Position numbers and translations under genes: made by a program
Assembly: GCF_963678635.1 (NCBI RefSeq)
Contig: NC_087062.1
Coordinates: 32,198,704 to 32,262,703 of the forward strand
Length of the DNA: 64,000 bases
Source of the DNA: Symsagittifera roscoffensis
Lineage: Eukaryota > Xenacoelomorpha > Acoela > Convolutidae
Direction: 5' to 3'
Notes under the pieces: model-generated
Databases searched by the model: none
Seen by the model: only the letters and a program-made list of their open reading frames with translations
What the model was told of the DNA's origin: nothing
Shown here: piece by piece, positions 1 to 11,851 of the stretch
How the letters are laid out: each line of letters opens with the position of its first letter
Numbering within the stretch: position 1 is the stretch's first letter

Positions 1-897
1 TATATATTGGCGCCAGGGGCCCCATCAGAAAATTTTTAGGGTCCGTCACTAAAAATTGGTATCTCAAAATAATACAAAGGGGGGACCCTTTGGGACGGCA
101 GGGTGTTGAATCCCTGAATGCAGAAAGGCGCCCACCTACCGCATCCTGTTTGAGATGCCTAATCTCAAACAGGGCGTTCGACGCCCCCTCCCTAAATCCC
201 CCTGATATGACGTGTTTCGGACAAGTCTTTGAGACCTCACATAGACATTTTCGTTTCCATCAGTTGGTGATATTGTGCCTTACCTTGACAAGATGTCCAT
301 AATAGAAGAGTTTGCGAGGGCCCAGTTCATTTGTGTTCGAAGTGAGGGTGATATCCTGAAAAAAAAAATTACAATTTAAACTGCATTTACAGTGTTTAGT
401 CAGGCTTTTAAAGAAGTTTTTGTACCGGCTATGCTGAAGGTTTTTAGCTTGCAGAGATTAATAACAACGGGCACAAAAGTTTTCATTAAATTGAGCGAGC
501 AACGCCTACTTTTTCCAATCTATGGAGGACTAGCTTTCAATAGGTTTTATCGTCAGGTCCACCGATTTGAAACTTTCATTCTAGAAAAAGAAAAAAGATT
601 TTTTTTTGCCACTCTTCTGCAAGGGTTGATAAGAACATATTTTAAAATGTGGTTCGTTGCTCTGGACGACATGAGTAATTGTAAGAATTATCAAGCAAGT
701 CATGTGAATGTAACTCAGCTAGTGAAACGAAATCAAAGTTCTGAGATACAATCGGCGTTGAGTATCACGGCTTTTTTTCTTTCCAAGTAAATTTTTTGTT
801 TCAAACTGTCCGACGTTTTTGAAAATTGACATGCGACTAATCAACTCATGAAAAATATCATATTTGCCACTGCATCACCTATGGCGTTTTCCTTAAG
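1..897. other. Gene-free stretch with a perfect hairpin
   Basis: I see no coding gene here. The open frames are short, of low complexity and unlike any family I recognise. The only clear structure is a 12-bp perfect hairpin at 145-156/162-173 (arm CCTGTTTGAGAT, 5-base loop), followed at once by a short GGGCG/CGCCC hairpin. The block 60-200 is GC-richer than its surroundings and may be an old transposon end. Confidence 0.4.
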
Positions 898-1044
898 GCT
901 GTTCTGGGATCAACGAAAATTATAAACTCTCACGCCAACCAGAATACTTTGCTGACTCCAGAAGCACTAGAAATAGCTCAAAGACTACCGACAATCAATA
1001 CGAAGGACGAGTACAGAAAAAAAGAGCTGACCATCAAGTTCTGA
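898..1044 (+). CDS. Possible terminal exon of an unidentified host gene
   Basis: An open frame of 48 codons ending in TGA (1042-1044) follows a plausible splice acceptor (pyrimidine-rich, ending TTAAG at 893-897). The composition is balanced, with none of the poly-F/K bias typical of non-coding AT-rich DNA here. The peptide contains LTPEALEIAQRLP and ends KELTIKF. I do not recognise the family and see no matching upstream exon. It could be a chance frame or a relic of a transposon gene. This is inference from composition and one splice site only. Confidence 0.3.
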   Translation, partial: AVLGSTKIINSHANQNTLLTPEALEIAQRLPTINTKDEYRKKELTIKF

Positions 1045-1394
1045 GGAGCAGCGGACTGAGCGAACGGAACACATTGTGTATTGTTATGGTGAATTTCACC
1101 TAATTTTTAATTCTTAGTTTTATGCATCTTACAAACTTTATGTGCAGTTTTTGTTTCAATTCAGAATTTCCTGATCATGGTTTTTACCGAAATGCATTGA
1201 ATCTTATCCGAATCGGAGTTTTTTCCTCAGTTAATATCATATCTGGTTCTCATACTTAAAAAATGAAACAACTCGTAACATCATAAAATTAATGCTCATG
1301 CGATGCGAATGAATAGGAAAAATAACCGGAATCGTTTAGGTTTCGGCGAAAAAACGAACAAACATGTGAAGCGATAATGCCTCAATGGACTTAC
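1045..1394. other. Gene-free AT-rich stretch
   Basis: Nothing recognisable. On the minus strand it directly follows the splice donor of the exon at 1395-1571, so it is probably intron of that gene. Confidence 0.35.
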
Positions 1395-1571
1395 TTCTGT
1401 GTTGGGTCCCCATAGCACATGTTCCTGCAGCCACTTGAGCTGACTCTCGTGGTCGTCTAGCTGTAGCTTCTCATTCAGATGACTACTGATCACTTCTGCT
1501 CTCTCAATCGCAGTCAGAAGGTCCTGTTTATTGTTAACTCCCAGCCCCTCCCCATTAGCAGCACCATTTAC
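1395..1571 (-). CDS. Internal host exon, possibly from a RhoGEF-like gene
   Basis: On the minus strand a 177-bp open stretch (exactly 59 codons, phase 0 at both ends) is bounded by a textbook acceptor (TTCTTTGCAG, last intron base 1572) and a perfect donor (GTAAGT starting at 1394). The peptide is amphipathic and helical, with AIERAEVISSHLNEKL and then LKWLQEHV. That pattern of LNE followed by a basic/acidic helix and WLQ resembles the last helix of Dbl-homology RhoGEF domains leading into the PH domain, but the match is from memory of pattern only and weak. GC content is higher than the flanks. I did not find the neighbouring exons in the window. The exon call is good; the family is tentative. 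Confidence 0.55.
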
Positions 1572-1663
1572 CTGCAAAGAATGGGTTAGTCGTAGTTACA
1601 AACCGTATTTTCTGGTATTCATCCATTTCATCCGAGATACGTTTCACCGCTAATGAAATTATT

Positions 1664-1828
1664 GGCTCATTTCGCCCCACACACATTTCGCCCCTCAAAT
1701 CCTAAATCTAGTTTCAAACGTGATTATATAACTTCAAATGTGCAACAAAATTAGAAACACAACGTGAAAGGAAAATATGAGTGAAATTATGAGGGGCGAA
1801 ACGTGTAGGGGACGAAATGAGCCACATT
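1664..1828. mobile_element. Small MITE-like inverted-repeat element
   Basis: Imperfect terminal inverted repeats of about 35 bp face each other. The left arm near 1664-1698 contains GGCTCATTTCGCCCC and CATTTCGCCCCTCA. The right arm at about 1788-1828 reads the complement (TGAGGGGCGAAACGTG, GGGGACGAAATGAGCC). The interior is AT-rich and non-coding. This is the architecture of a short non-autonomous DNA transposon. I could not fix a target-site duplication. Confidence 0.55.
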
Positions 1829-1859
1829 CGCATTTTTTCGCAGTACCTTTTTTAAAAAT

Positions 1860-2350
1860 AACAAGACTGCTCGCTCGTATCAGGGCGAAGCCCTGAATGT
1901 TCCGACTGCCTTTTAAGGTTTTATGGAGCAGTAATAACATTAAAAAACTAAATGTAATAAAATAAAATGAAAATTTTTGGATAAAAATCATCCCCCCACA
2001 CGCCATTCAAAAAACAAAAAGATAGATTTAGCTCCTTTTATCAAATCAATTATGGCAAATAAGGTTCTTTCAACCAATTTAGAACGATTTTAAGACGGAT
2101 TAACTCTCCGCTTACGCGTTAATTGTCCCAAATTGGCCAAAAAGGCAATCTTTAAACCCCTATAACTTTACGAAAAATGATCACAGGTGAAATATTTTTT
2201 CAAATTTGAGCTCAGGACAACAATACCTGTTGAATTAAATAAAAAATTCCGTCAAAAATGGCTAGTTAAAAAGTCGAAATTTGCCTGAAGAAAAAAAAAA
2301 CCACCCCGAGCACAAATATTCCGTTACTTTCGTATCGAAAATCGGAACAA
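1860..2350 (+). mobile_element. Interspersed hairpin-ended repeat, copy 1
   Basis: First of many copies of a repeat of about 0.5 kb. Orientation '+' means the plus strand reads ACAAGACTGCTCG first. It carries the first-end hairpin TCAGGGC-GAA-GCCCTGA, the inverted repeat TGTTCCGACT, the conserved core (CGCCAT, TTACGCGTTAAT, GGCAATCTTTAAACCCC), and ends at the second-end hairpin (CTTTCGTATCGAAA) followed by TCGGAACAA. It is non-coding. The structure suggests a Helentron-related non-autonomous element (see findings). Confidence 0.7.
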
Positions 2351-5300
2351 TAATTCCAAAAATATTCCTAGAACAGAAAAAGAAAAAGTTCATCAGTGAT
2401 ACTTTTCTCTACTTCATCTGATTTTTTTTTGTGTGAGGGACTTTGAGTAAAAAATAGTCCATTTGTATAGTCAAATATGGTCCGTTAATTTGTCTTAGAA
2501 GTCGTTCCAAAGTGAATTGATGCATCCTTGATTGGAATGTCTTTTTAATTGTTCGCTTTATCTTAACATACCACCTTGTACTTAACACAGCGTTGAAAAT
2601 TTTCATTTTTATTTTTTGAAAAGTTCATCGATATTTTCAAAGCAAACAATACTTCATAGAGCTTAAAAGGCAGTCGGAAAATTAAGCGCTTCGCAGTCTT
2701 GATTTTTTGAACATGATGCTGCAATGGTAGAGATTCGAACAGGTTGTGTACACTTAACAACCTGTTTGAAGTGTTGTCGTCGCCCTGAATGATCCGACAA
2801 CACTTGAAGCAAATTAAAAATGTTTTTGGTTTACGAAATGGCGAAATAGGAGAAAAAAGAAGCAGTAATGTACAATTTTTCGCTAATGTGCACTTTTTCG
2901 CTATTTTACACTAAAGAATGATGTCTTCAGCATCTCTTATTTTATTGGCCAGACCAAATAATTAGCTTCAGTTGAATTTGGAACATATCAATCAGCCGCT
3001 CAAGCATTATATGAGAACGCAATTCAGCGCGCATTAATTATCCCAAATTGATAAAAACAATTTTTAAACCCCCAAAACTTTGCAAAAATTGATCACACAT
3101 GAGTTTTCTACATTTGAGCTACTGACATACGCTTTTTTCAATAGGTAGTGTAGAAAAAATACCAAAAACACTCAATTATTAGAAAGTCGAAAATTGATTG
3201 AATAGAACAACCAGCCCAAGCTTAAATATTCGGCTTTTTCTTCAAAATCGAAAAAAACTGCTTGCGCAGAAAAACTAAATTTGAAATTTTTTTATGTCAT
3301 TAAATTTAAACTGATTTTTTTTGGTGATAGTTCAATTACATTTTGATTTGGATTTTTCAATATTTCGAAAAAGGTTCAATTTTTGATTTTTTAAATCAAT
3401 TTAATCCGATCGTTTGTGCTATTTGCCATTCGCTACCCGGGTTGACCTCCATACACCGAAAATTCTAATCATACAATTCCATACATCAAGTGTATGGAAA
3501 ACTGCGTGTCATACAATTTTCATACAGTTTCACAAAATGGTTGAAATAAGATATAAACTAGTTTCTGCGACTCTTTGATTCTAGTAAAACAGTCAGGTGA
3601 GGAAAAAAGAGGATTTTTTTTTTGAAAAAACCGTGTATAGAATTTTTATCTCATAGAAAAATTATAGAAGAAAAAAGCTAATATTTTCAAATTAAATTCT
3701 GCCTATTGCGGAAAAAATGTATGGGATGTAAATATGTTTTCTCACTTTTTGAAAAAAAAGATGGAAAGGCTTGTTAGATCAAACACTGCTAAATTCATTT
3801 GAACATACCATCTTGAAAACTTTTTTCAAACAAAAACAGAGTCCATTATTACATGTTATATTAAGTTCCTCAAAACTACTCCTCAAATCGATTATTTTAT
3901 ACTGCCTACATCGTCACTGCCAGAAATTTTTGAAAACGGTCAAAAACAATAACAAAATTCACAAATTCACGATTGGATTTTTTGTGGTTTCTTGAATTTG
4001 CATGGCATAGATTCAGGAGAGTTATTTGTTTTTTAAGCAAAAACTTTTTAATAGAGATGTACGACTGGTGGCTGTGTCAGCCCTGAAAAATAGGATTAAC
4101 TGGTAGCTGCAGCCTTTTTCATAATAGTAAGATTTCACTTTCTTCTTCGGGTAAGGGAATTTTTCGATGTTTCTTAAAAAGGATTAATACAGTTTTACGA
4201 TACCACTAATACAAGTTGACTGAATAGGCTCAAGAGATTAGAACAAGAAAACTTGATGAAAAACTTTGATTCGTTTCAGCGAGAAAAGCTCCCCGAAGAC
4301 CAGGCTACTAAGCATTTTTATAGATTTTATGATAAATTTAGAAAAACGAATGTTACGAGTGAAAGAATTATAAAACGATAAGAGTTTTCTTTCAGATTAA
4401 ACAAAAAAGATTTCCCAACTGGTTCAACACAAATTATAATCTGGAATCATACCGTTTCAAAAAATGGAAGATTTGATTTTAAGAAAGATTCTGGCTTCTA
4501 TTTAAGTATTTGTGAAAGAAGTCAGTCTGTGTCTTGATATCTGTGTCTAACACTGACGCTCAATTGGTCATGTGAGTTTCTTCCACGTCCGCGGAAAATG
4601 AGCTGGCTACGATCAACAAAGGACTCTGGCGAGGTTGAATTTTCAGATGATGGTCTTGTCAGTCCGACTCTTGTCTGTTGGTCTTTCTTCAACCTGCTAA
4701 TCTAGGCATGATAAAGGATGGTTGAATTTTTCCTTCAGATTTTGTTGGTGCCGGGGTGTTTTTGGGTCAGAAAGCGAAATCCGATTTCCTAAGAATGTGT
4801 CCGTTATCGAGGGCTACCGTAAGATCTGTGCAGTTAGACTGTCCCTTTTTTCGGTTCATTGTTTTTCTTAGCCAGTTAACTCCTTTGCAGAAATGGGTTC
4901 ATTGACAGGACTCTCAGTCTGTTGTTTGCCGTCATATAATAGCCTTTTCTCATCCGATGGGCAAATGTTGAGGTACCCAGCTTCAAGTTGTTCTTTTTTG
5001 GTCTTTCCCGTGCATTTTTGGTTGACTTGGTTGACTTTTTTTGTTTAAGCCAACTGAACAGGTGACCAGGTTTTTCCACAAAGTTATAGGAGAATTTTTA
5101 AGATTTAGGAGAACTTTTAACGGAAACCATTCAATTGACGGTTGTTTTGTAAACCTAAAAACTCGAACTGTTTTATTGGTTGCTGCGTTTGGAGTTCGAT
5201 TTGGTTCGTCAAGAGACAAGGCGAGCAGTTTAGTTTTTACTGTGTGAACAATTTTTTAACCATTCTGTTGGGTCTCTCATCCCTTTTATAAAACTAAATT

Positions 5301-7482
5301 AAAACTGTTCTACTTGCAGAATTTTTTTAAATTACTTTAACTAAAAACATGACCGTTGGTTCAGTCTGACTGATTTTGGAAATCTCTGAAGATAAGCATG
5401 GTCTTCTAAAAAGTTTACATTTGCATGAGTCGACGTAGTATTCATCACCTTCGGCCGAGGAAGTTTTGAAAACCGATCGTTGCATGTGTACGCCCCACAA
5501 TTCATTCAATGACCCGCAAAACTTTTCTCGGTTTCTTCGTTCGCTTCCAAATCTATCGTTTTTTTTCCTTTTTTGAGGCTCTCAGAATCATTCGGAGGTT
5601 TTTACGCACTTCAAGCCAGTTCTACCGTGATGATAAAAAGAGCTCTCTGTACAGATGCAGACAACCAGTTATTATCGACCACGGCCTTCGTTCCAAACTG
5701 TCCCCGATATTTCTCCTAAAGGTGGGTCATAAAAAAAAGAAAGAACAGCTGCGGAAACAACCAATTTTTGTCGATGAGCGAGAATTTGTCCTTTCTAAAA
5801 TCGAAATGAGCCTCAAATTTCTCCAGAGGCTTTCCTAACTCTACTGCAAATTAAACCAATCTCACGATCTTTTCTTAACTTGCCATCGAATTCCTTAATA
5901 TTTTTTGAGCAAGGGTTGGTGCAAAGGACGGGGGACAAAAACAATTCTAGCTCAGAGTCGAAAATAGTTTTCAAAGGATCAGAGACACTTTTTGTCAAAA
6001 AGTTTACAGCAAATTCCTTTTTTTTGTGTGAAATTATCAGTTTTTGAACCCTGAACTCGAACAAGGAGAATAAATTTGTTTTTGTCCAAGAAGTGTATAA
6101 GTGAGTTTAACTCGAGTGAAGTTGTTGATAAAAAACACCAACACTTATCCGATAAAAAAAAATTAAAATCTAATTTTGGAACAACCGAAGTGATGCAACT
6201 GCTTGTGAAATATTCTGTTTTCCAAAAATGTTGTTCTTCATGAATTTCGTTCTTCATAAACTTTTCTCCTTTCTTCTTTTTAAAACTTTTTTACAAGTTA
6301 GTTTTAGGAGAGCTTGTTGATTGTTGCAAGCACAATTTCATTATTGTGAAGTAGGTAAGGTTTTTTTTGAAAGGGAACCTAGAAACTAATTAAGTATGCC
6401 CCATTGAGTTCCCTCGCATATGACGTCTTTAGAAATACAACAGAAGCAATTGATTTATACACCGAGTTAATTTACTGACCTGCTATGATTTGTCTTATTA
6501 CCTTGATTATTGTTTAACGAAAATAGAAGAGCTTTATGTTCTGTTGCGATTTCAAACTCTGAACCATAAGAAAAAATATTTCTAGAACTTTTCTTTTGCC
6601 CGCGCCACCTCTTCTAATTCCGTCCTCGAACACTTTATCTCGTGGGAGTTTATGATTGTGGGTGCAAACGCTGTAGTGATCGCTCTAGGATTCTTTGTCC
6701 ATTTGTTCAAAAGTTGCATATAGTCCGTCACGTGAAGCATCAGTCTTTGAACATGAAGTTTTCTTCAAATCGAAACAATTTTTTTCCGGTGAAAATAATG
6801 ATGCGGTTCTTCAGTTCTTTGAATGCGTTTGAGTGTGAGTGTGATTTAATCCAATTGTAAACTAATTGTTTGTTCAAAATTGGGTTTAACGGGTAACCTA
6901 AGCTTAATAGAGCAGGAAAAAATTTCCAATTAATTGTTAACTGAACCAAAAAGAGATTGTACTTCAGAGATAATGTTCGCGTTGGTTAAGTTTTTGAACA
7001 TTTCAACCAATGCATTTACTCCCTTCTCAGATTTTTTAATTGTTAATCACTCAGGTTTCTTGGAAAATGCGGTTTTTCTTCAGCGCCTTTATTGTTTTCT
7101 AAATTTTTAAAAGTTTCATTGAAATTGACTTGTGTTTGTCTACTTACATTTTGAGGCAAAACTATCCTCTGTCTATCAGTTGGTAACCGGTATGTCTTTA
7201 ACAGGCATGCCCATGACCCGATGAAAATAATTGGGCAGATTGACAAGTTTATAAAACCAGTTACAAAGCGGTATGTGCCAGTGCTTTCATTCATACTGAA
7301 TGAATGTTTCCTTGTTTGCTTGTTTTATCGCGTAATTTTAACTGACTATATGCGTTTCTAAGACAAAAATTGCTGAATCACAATCTTTTTCAAGATGAGG
7401 AGTAATAAAGTTGCATAAATTTTGTGTTTTCGGCGTTTGGTGTTTGTTTTGAAAAATCTGATCATTTAACGTTTCCTTGAGA
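2351..7482. other. Gene-poor region with degraded repeat pieces
   Basis: I recognise no complete gene. Worn pieces of the hairpin-ended repeat are visible: a first-end fragment in minus orientation at about 2660-2715 (AAAAGGCAGTCGGAAAATT) and core-like sequence at about 3030-3250. The stretch 4560-7300 is less AT-rich and has several medium open frames on both strands (for example 5509-5838 plus and 4983-5219 minus). None shows a domain, repeat or good splice pair that I can support. Confidence 0.4.
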
Positions 7483-9256
7483 ATTTCCACATATTACAAA
7501 AGGGATCAAATTTTTAACGTTCAGGCTAGGTTTTTTTAGCGAGTTGAATTTTTTGTACGGCGCTCTTTGTTTGTTATAAGAAATTAAAGAGTCCCTTTTT
7601 ATTGGTGGTTTCTTGATATAGGGCATTGGGTGTAGCCTTTTGAGAAGGATTTTCTGTTGAATATGACATTTTTTAATATTAGAAATGAAAACATCAACTA
7701 TCTAATCTTGTTCAGATGATCCTACTATGCGCTCGATCTGGCTAGATTCAAACATGCTCCCCAAAGTTGCTAGTAAGCTTCCTGACTTTTTAGTTTGCGG
7801 CATAGCAATATGTTATGTTCGAAGCTGATATTTAATGGTTGTAGGAATTCATTTTCTGAAAGATCAAAAACTTATTGAATGAGAGTGACAAGACTTGTAT
7901 CCGAGGGTGTTGTTGTGAAAAGACTCAGGCACTTTCCACAACCAGGATTAAGTATAAGATAGATCTGGTTTTTTTCTGCCTCGCACCTTCTTTTGCTTCC
8001 GACTTTTCTCTTCTCTTTTGAAAAAAAATTTTCACCTGCGATCTGTCGTACCTCGTTTTTTGTTGCTGGGGTTCATTACCTTCCTCTGCTAATCATTTTC
8101 TGAAATTTGAGGTTCTTTCAGCAAGGGTATCTTTTTCTACGCCATGAATGGTTTCTTCAGGCTATCGACGTCGAGATTTGGCTTTGCTATGATTGCTAAG
8201 AGAAATTGATCAATCCAATTGTTCCATTGGGTGGGCGGTTCTATGTTTGGCAAAAAAATGCGGTTCTCCCTAGTTTCCAATCAAATGACTGCGGCATGAA
8301 AATTTTTAGGATACCTCTGCTTTAATTTGAGGAACTAGATAGAAAACAGTAAAATGACAAAGCTGGAATTGAAACCGTTACTTTTCTATTAAACTAGAAA
8401 AGTGTCTCAAATTCCAATGGATTTTGAAAAGACACACATTGGCAGGTACCTGTTTCGCAATATCTGGTCAAAACAAACTAATTAAGAACATTATTCACAA
8501 ATCGATTTTTAAAGTTTAAATAGTTTCAAGCTAATTATATTTCATTTGCTTCTACTACACATTCATTTTACTTTCGTAAATTCATTTTCCTTTTGTTGCG
8601 GCAGAGAATTTTTTTCGAATTTTTTTTCAGTCAAAATTACGGCTTAAGTTTATTGGCTGCAACATAATATATCACGCAATTCTTTGTGACGTTTCTCTCT
8701 GATACCAGATGTTGCATGAAAAAAAAAGAGAAAAAATCCGTTCCACTGCGGGATTGAAGCAATAACTTGCCATTACGATGATTCACTTTTTGATATGGTT
8801 TTATTAAATCCTACCGAAAACTTTATTAGTTTTTGTGGTGCCTAGGTGTAAGGGATAATGCATAGTTTGACTTGATTAATTCAAATTTCATAATATCTTC
8901 GTTAGTTTTTGGGATGCCTACGTGTAAAGGTTAATATTTTATCGAGCTGAAAAATAAAAAAATATAAACTAACGGTATTGCTGGTTCCATCCATGAGGCA
9001 GCGTGCATATGTAGACAAAAACAACCTCTTACTGTCTCTTCAGGAAATATTCCCTTCGTTTGTGCTTCATGTGCTTCGAAAACTGACAAAAACAGACACA
9101 AATTGCGGAGGTTTTTAATTTTTTTATACTTGAACTTATAGAAACACTGATCACACTAAGCAGTGTGAAATATTATTCAGATTATACTGATGGCTGCTGC
9201 TTTTTTGAGGAAAGCGCAGTGGCATAAAGCTATTATGGAGAATAACAAGAAAAACA
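7483..9256 (+). repeat. Tandem duplication, copy 1 (contains the empty Polinton site)
   Basis: These 1774 bp recur 1784 bp downstream as 9267-10757 plus 29104-29386. The copies are nearly identical; I saw single-base differences at 7968/9752 (G/T) and 8613/10397 (T/C). Copy 1 is uninterrupted across ACTAAC (8968-8973), exactly where copy 2 holds the Polinton. No convincing gene is inside. The stretch 8974-9120 (and 29104-29250) encodes a short peptide with a Cys/His pattern that may be a relic. Confidence 0.95.
8968..8973. other. Empty target site ACTAAC
   Basis: The uninterrupted paralogue of the Polinton insertion site: AAACTAACGGTATTG reads straight through here. In the second copy the same hexamer is duplicated on either side of the transposon. 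Confidence 0.95.
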
Positions 9257-9266
9257 CATATTAGCT

Positions 9267-10757
9267 ATTTCCACATATTACAAAAGGGATCAAATTTTTA
9301 ACGTTCAGGCTAGGTTTTTTTAGCGAGTTGAATTTTTTGTACGGCGCTCTTTGTTTGTTATAAGAAATTAAAGAGTCCCTTTTTATTGGTGGTTTCTTGA
9401 TATAGGGCATTGGGTGTAGCCTTTTGAGAAGGATTTTCTGTTGAATATGACATTTTTTAATATTAGAAATGAAAACATCAACTATCTAATCTTGTTCAGA
9501 TGATCCTACTATGCGCTCGATCTGGCTAGATTCAAACATGCTCCCCAAAGTTGCTAGTAAGCTTCCTGACTTTTTAGTTTGCGGCATAGCAATATGTTAT
9601 GTTCGAAGCTGATATTTAATGGTTGTAGGAATTCATTTTCTGAAAGATCAAAAACTTATTGAATGAGAGTGACAAGACTTGTATCCGAGGGTGTTGTTGT
9701 GAAAAGACTCAGGCACTTTCCACAACCAGGATTAAGTATAAGATAGATCTGTTTTTTTTCTGCCTCGCACCTTCTTTTGCTTCCGACTTTTCTCTTCTCT
9801 TTTGAAAAAAAATTTTCACCTGCGATCTGTCGTACCTCGTTTTTTGTTGCTGGGGTTCATTACCTTCCTCTGCTAATCATTTTCTGAAATTTGAGGTTCT
9901 TTCAGCAAGGGTATCTTTTTCTACGCCATGAATGGTTTCTTCAGGCTATCGACGTCGAGATTTGGCTTTGCTATGATTGCTAAGAGAAATTGATCAATCC
10001 AATTGTTCCATTGGGTGGGCGGTTCTATGTTTGGCAAAAAAATGCGGTTCTCCCTAGTTTCCAATCAAATGACTGCGGCATGAAAATTTTTAGGATACCT
10101 CTGCTTTAATTTGAGGAACTAGATAGAAAACAGTAAAATGACAAAGCTGGAATTGAAACCGTTACTTTTCTATTAAACTAGAAAAGTGTCTCAAATTCCA
10201 ATGGATTTTGAAAAGACACACATTGGCAGGTACCTGTTTCGCAATATCTGGTCAAAACAAACTAATTAAGAACATTATTCACAAATCGATTTTTAAAGTT
10301 TAAATAGTTTCAAGCTAATTATATTTCATTTGCTTCTACTACACATTCATTTTACTTTCGTAAATTCATTTTCCTTTTGTTGCGGCAGAGAATTTTCTTC
10401 GAATTTTTTTTCAGTCAAAATTACGGCTTAAGTTTATTGGCTGCAACATAATATATCACGCAATTCTTTGTGACGTTTCTCTCTGATACCAGATGTTGCA
10501 TGAAAAAAAAAGAGAAAAAATCCGTTCCACTGCGGGATTGAAGCAATAACTTGCCATTACGATGATTCACTTTTTGATATGGTTTTATTAAATCCTACCG
10601 AAAACTTTATTAGTTTTTGTGGTGCCTAGGTGTAAGGGATAATGCATAGTTTGACTTGATTAATTCAAATTTCATAATATCTTCGTTAGTTTTTGGGATG
10701 CCTACGTGTAAAGGTTAATATTTTATCGAGCTGAAAAATAAAAAAATATAAACTAAC
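9267..10757 (+). repeat. Tandem duplication, copy 2, left part
   Basis: Corresponds base for base to 7483-8973 apart from a few substitutions and stops at the Polinton's left end. Ten extra bases (9257-9266) lie between the two copies. Confidence 0.95.
10752..10757. repeat. Left 6-bp target-site duplication (ACTAAC)
   Basis: ACTAAC immediately precedes the terminal AG of the Polinton and is repeated right after its terminal CT at 29098-29103. Six-base duplications are the rule for Polintons. Confidence 0.95.
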
Positions 10758-10996
10758 AGTAGTATTGTATCGTGTCCCGGATCCTAAGGGGGGGGGGGTC
10801 CTTCCTAAGGGGGGGGGGGGTCCTCACGTAAAGCAAAATCCTAGGAAAGGGGTCCTTAATTTTTTGGAGGACCCTCATCCTAGGATTTTGTAAACGAAAG
10901 AGATTTTCCACCCAAAAAGCAGAAGACCCCCTACTTAGGATCTTGCTAAGTTTAGCTTAACAACAAGGGACACGATACAAAAATCTTTCTAATTCC
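10758..10996 (+). repeat. Left terminal inverted repeat of the Polinton
   Basis: Reads as the complement of 28866-29097. The outer 130 bp or so are nearly identical except for G-run length; the inner 100 bp are more diverged. It contains two long G runs (near 10789 and 10811) and a hairpin made of AAATCCTAGGA and TCCTAGGATTTTG arms (about 10838-10892). TTGTATCGTGTCCC near its start is repeated as the complement GGGACACGATACAA at about 10968-10981, so the repeat is itself a foldback. Confidence 0.93.
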
Positions 10997-11281
10997 AAAT
11001 TTTGGGGTCCTAATTATTGGTCCTGATTAATTATATGAATCATATTAATTGTTATGCTTGTTTAGGGTAAATGAACTTTCGACCTAGTTGAAATTTGTTA
11101 GTGAACGGGGAATTGACTTTTATGGTATATAATAAAAATTCGCCGGCCATTTTGGCAGCGTAGCTTAACTGTTGGCAGCAGTAAACTAATTCCTTAACTT
11201 GACCTAAATTTTATGGTGAAAAGGCAGTAAATTGAAATTACTCTCAAAAGGCGGCGGCCGTTTCTGGGCAAAATATACCAA
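10997..11281 (+). promoter_or_regulatory. Leader and promoter region of the late-type gene train
   Basis: The 285 bp between the left inverted repeat and the first start codon contain TATATAATAA at 11126-11135, a TATA-box-like sequence about 150 bp before the ATG at 11282. It is the only strong promoter candidate ahead of fourteen tightly packed genes. TTGGCAGCGTAGC about 30 bp downstream would be a suitable transcription start zone. Inferred from sequence alone. Confidence 0.4.
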
Positions 11282-11851
11282 ATGATAAAATTGTCAAATT
11301 TTGAAATAAGAAAAATGAAATTAGAGGGAACTTGGTGTACTGAAGATATTGATAATGAACATTTACAATTAAGAGTGTTTTCAACCGCAGAAAAAAACTC
11401 ATTTTTCAAATTATGTAATGAACGCTACGTCGTCTTCCTCGAAAGGGCAAAAGAAATTTCAAAGAAAGAATACGAGTTGATTTTCAAAGAACAATTTTAT
11501 TTGAGTGAGCTTCAACAAATCTCTTGGTGCATTTCTACAAAACAAAAGTATGGCACTGTGAGCGATTTGAATATTGCTGATTATGAAAACGTTTTCGACT
11601 ATTCGTTTGACTTTAACTCATTATGGGTTGATAAAGACTTGGAGAGAAAAATCCGTCTATGTTTCAACAAGCTATCAAAATACAAAAAACTTCCGGTGGT
11701 TTATTTAATTTTTTACCACCGTTATCTTAATGAGTCTAAATGGTATTTGCAAGGTCACTTTTATTTCCACTGGCTTGAAATTCAGCAGGTTGGAGAGGTG
11801 TTGGAAAAAATAAATAATGAAATTGCAAAAAAGCAGAGTAACTCCTATTGA
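11282..11851 (+). CDS. Polinton accessory protein, 189 aa, unknown function
   Basis: First gene of the plus-strand train. The start ATG at 11282 follows an adenine-rich context; a second in-frame ATG (codon 11) is possible. The protein is rich in aromatic and charged residues (for example SWCISTKQKYG, HFYFHWLEIQQ) and has no signal peptide or membrane segment that I can see. It overlaps the next gene by 35 bp. I do not recognise the family. Position at the left end of an otherwise intact element and an uninterrupted frame argue that it is real. Confidence 0.7.
   Translation: MIKLSNFEIRKMKLEGTWCTEDIDNEHLQLRVFSTAEKNSFFKLCNERYVVFLERAKEISKKEYELIFKEQFYLSELQQISWCISTKQKYGTVSDLNIADYENVFDYSFDFNSLWVDKDLERKIRLCFNKLSKYKKLPVVYLIFYHRYLNESKWYLQGHFYFHWLEIQQVGEVLEKINNEIAKKQSNSY

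Noticed and set aside
4876-7294. Several 60-110-residue frames on both strands considered as host exons or an old retroelement
   Set aside because: No domain, no consistent splice pairs and no long terminal repeats; left unannotated.
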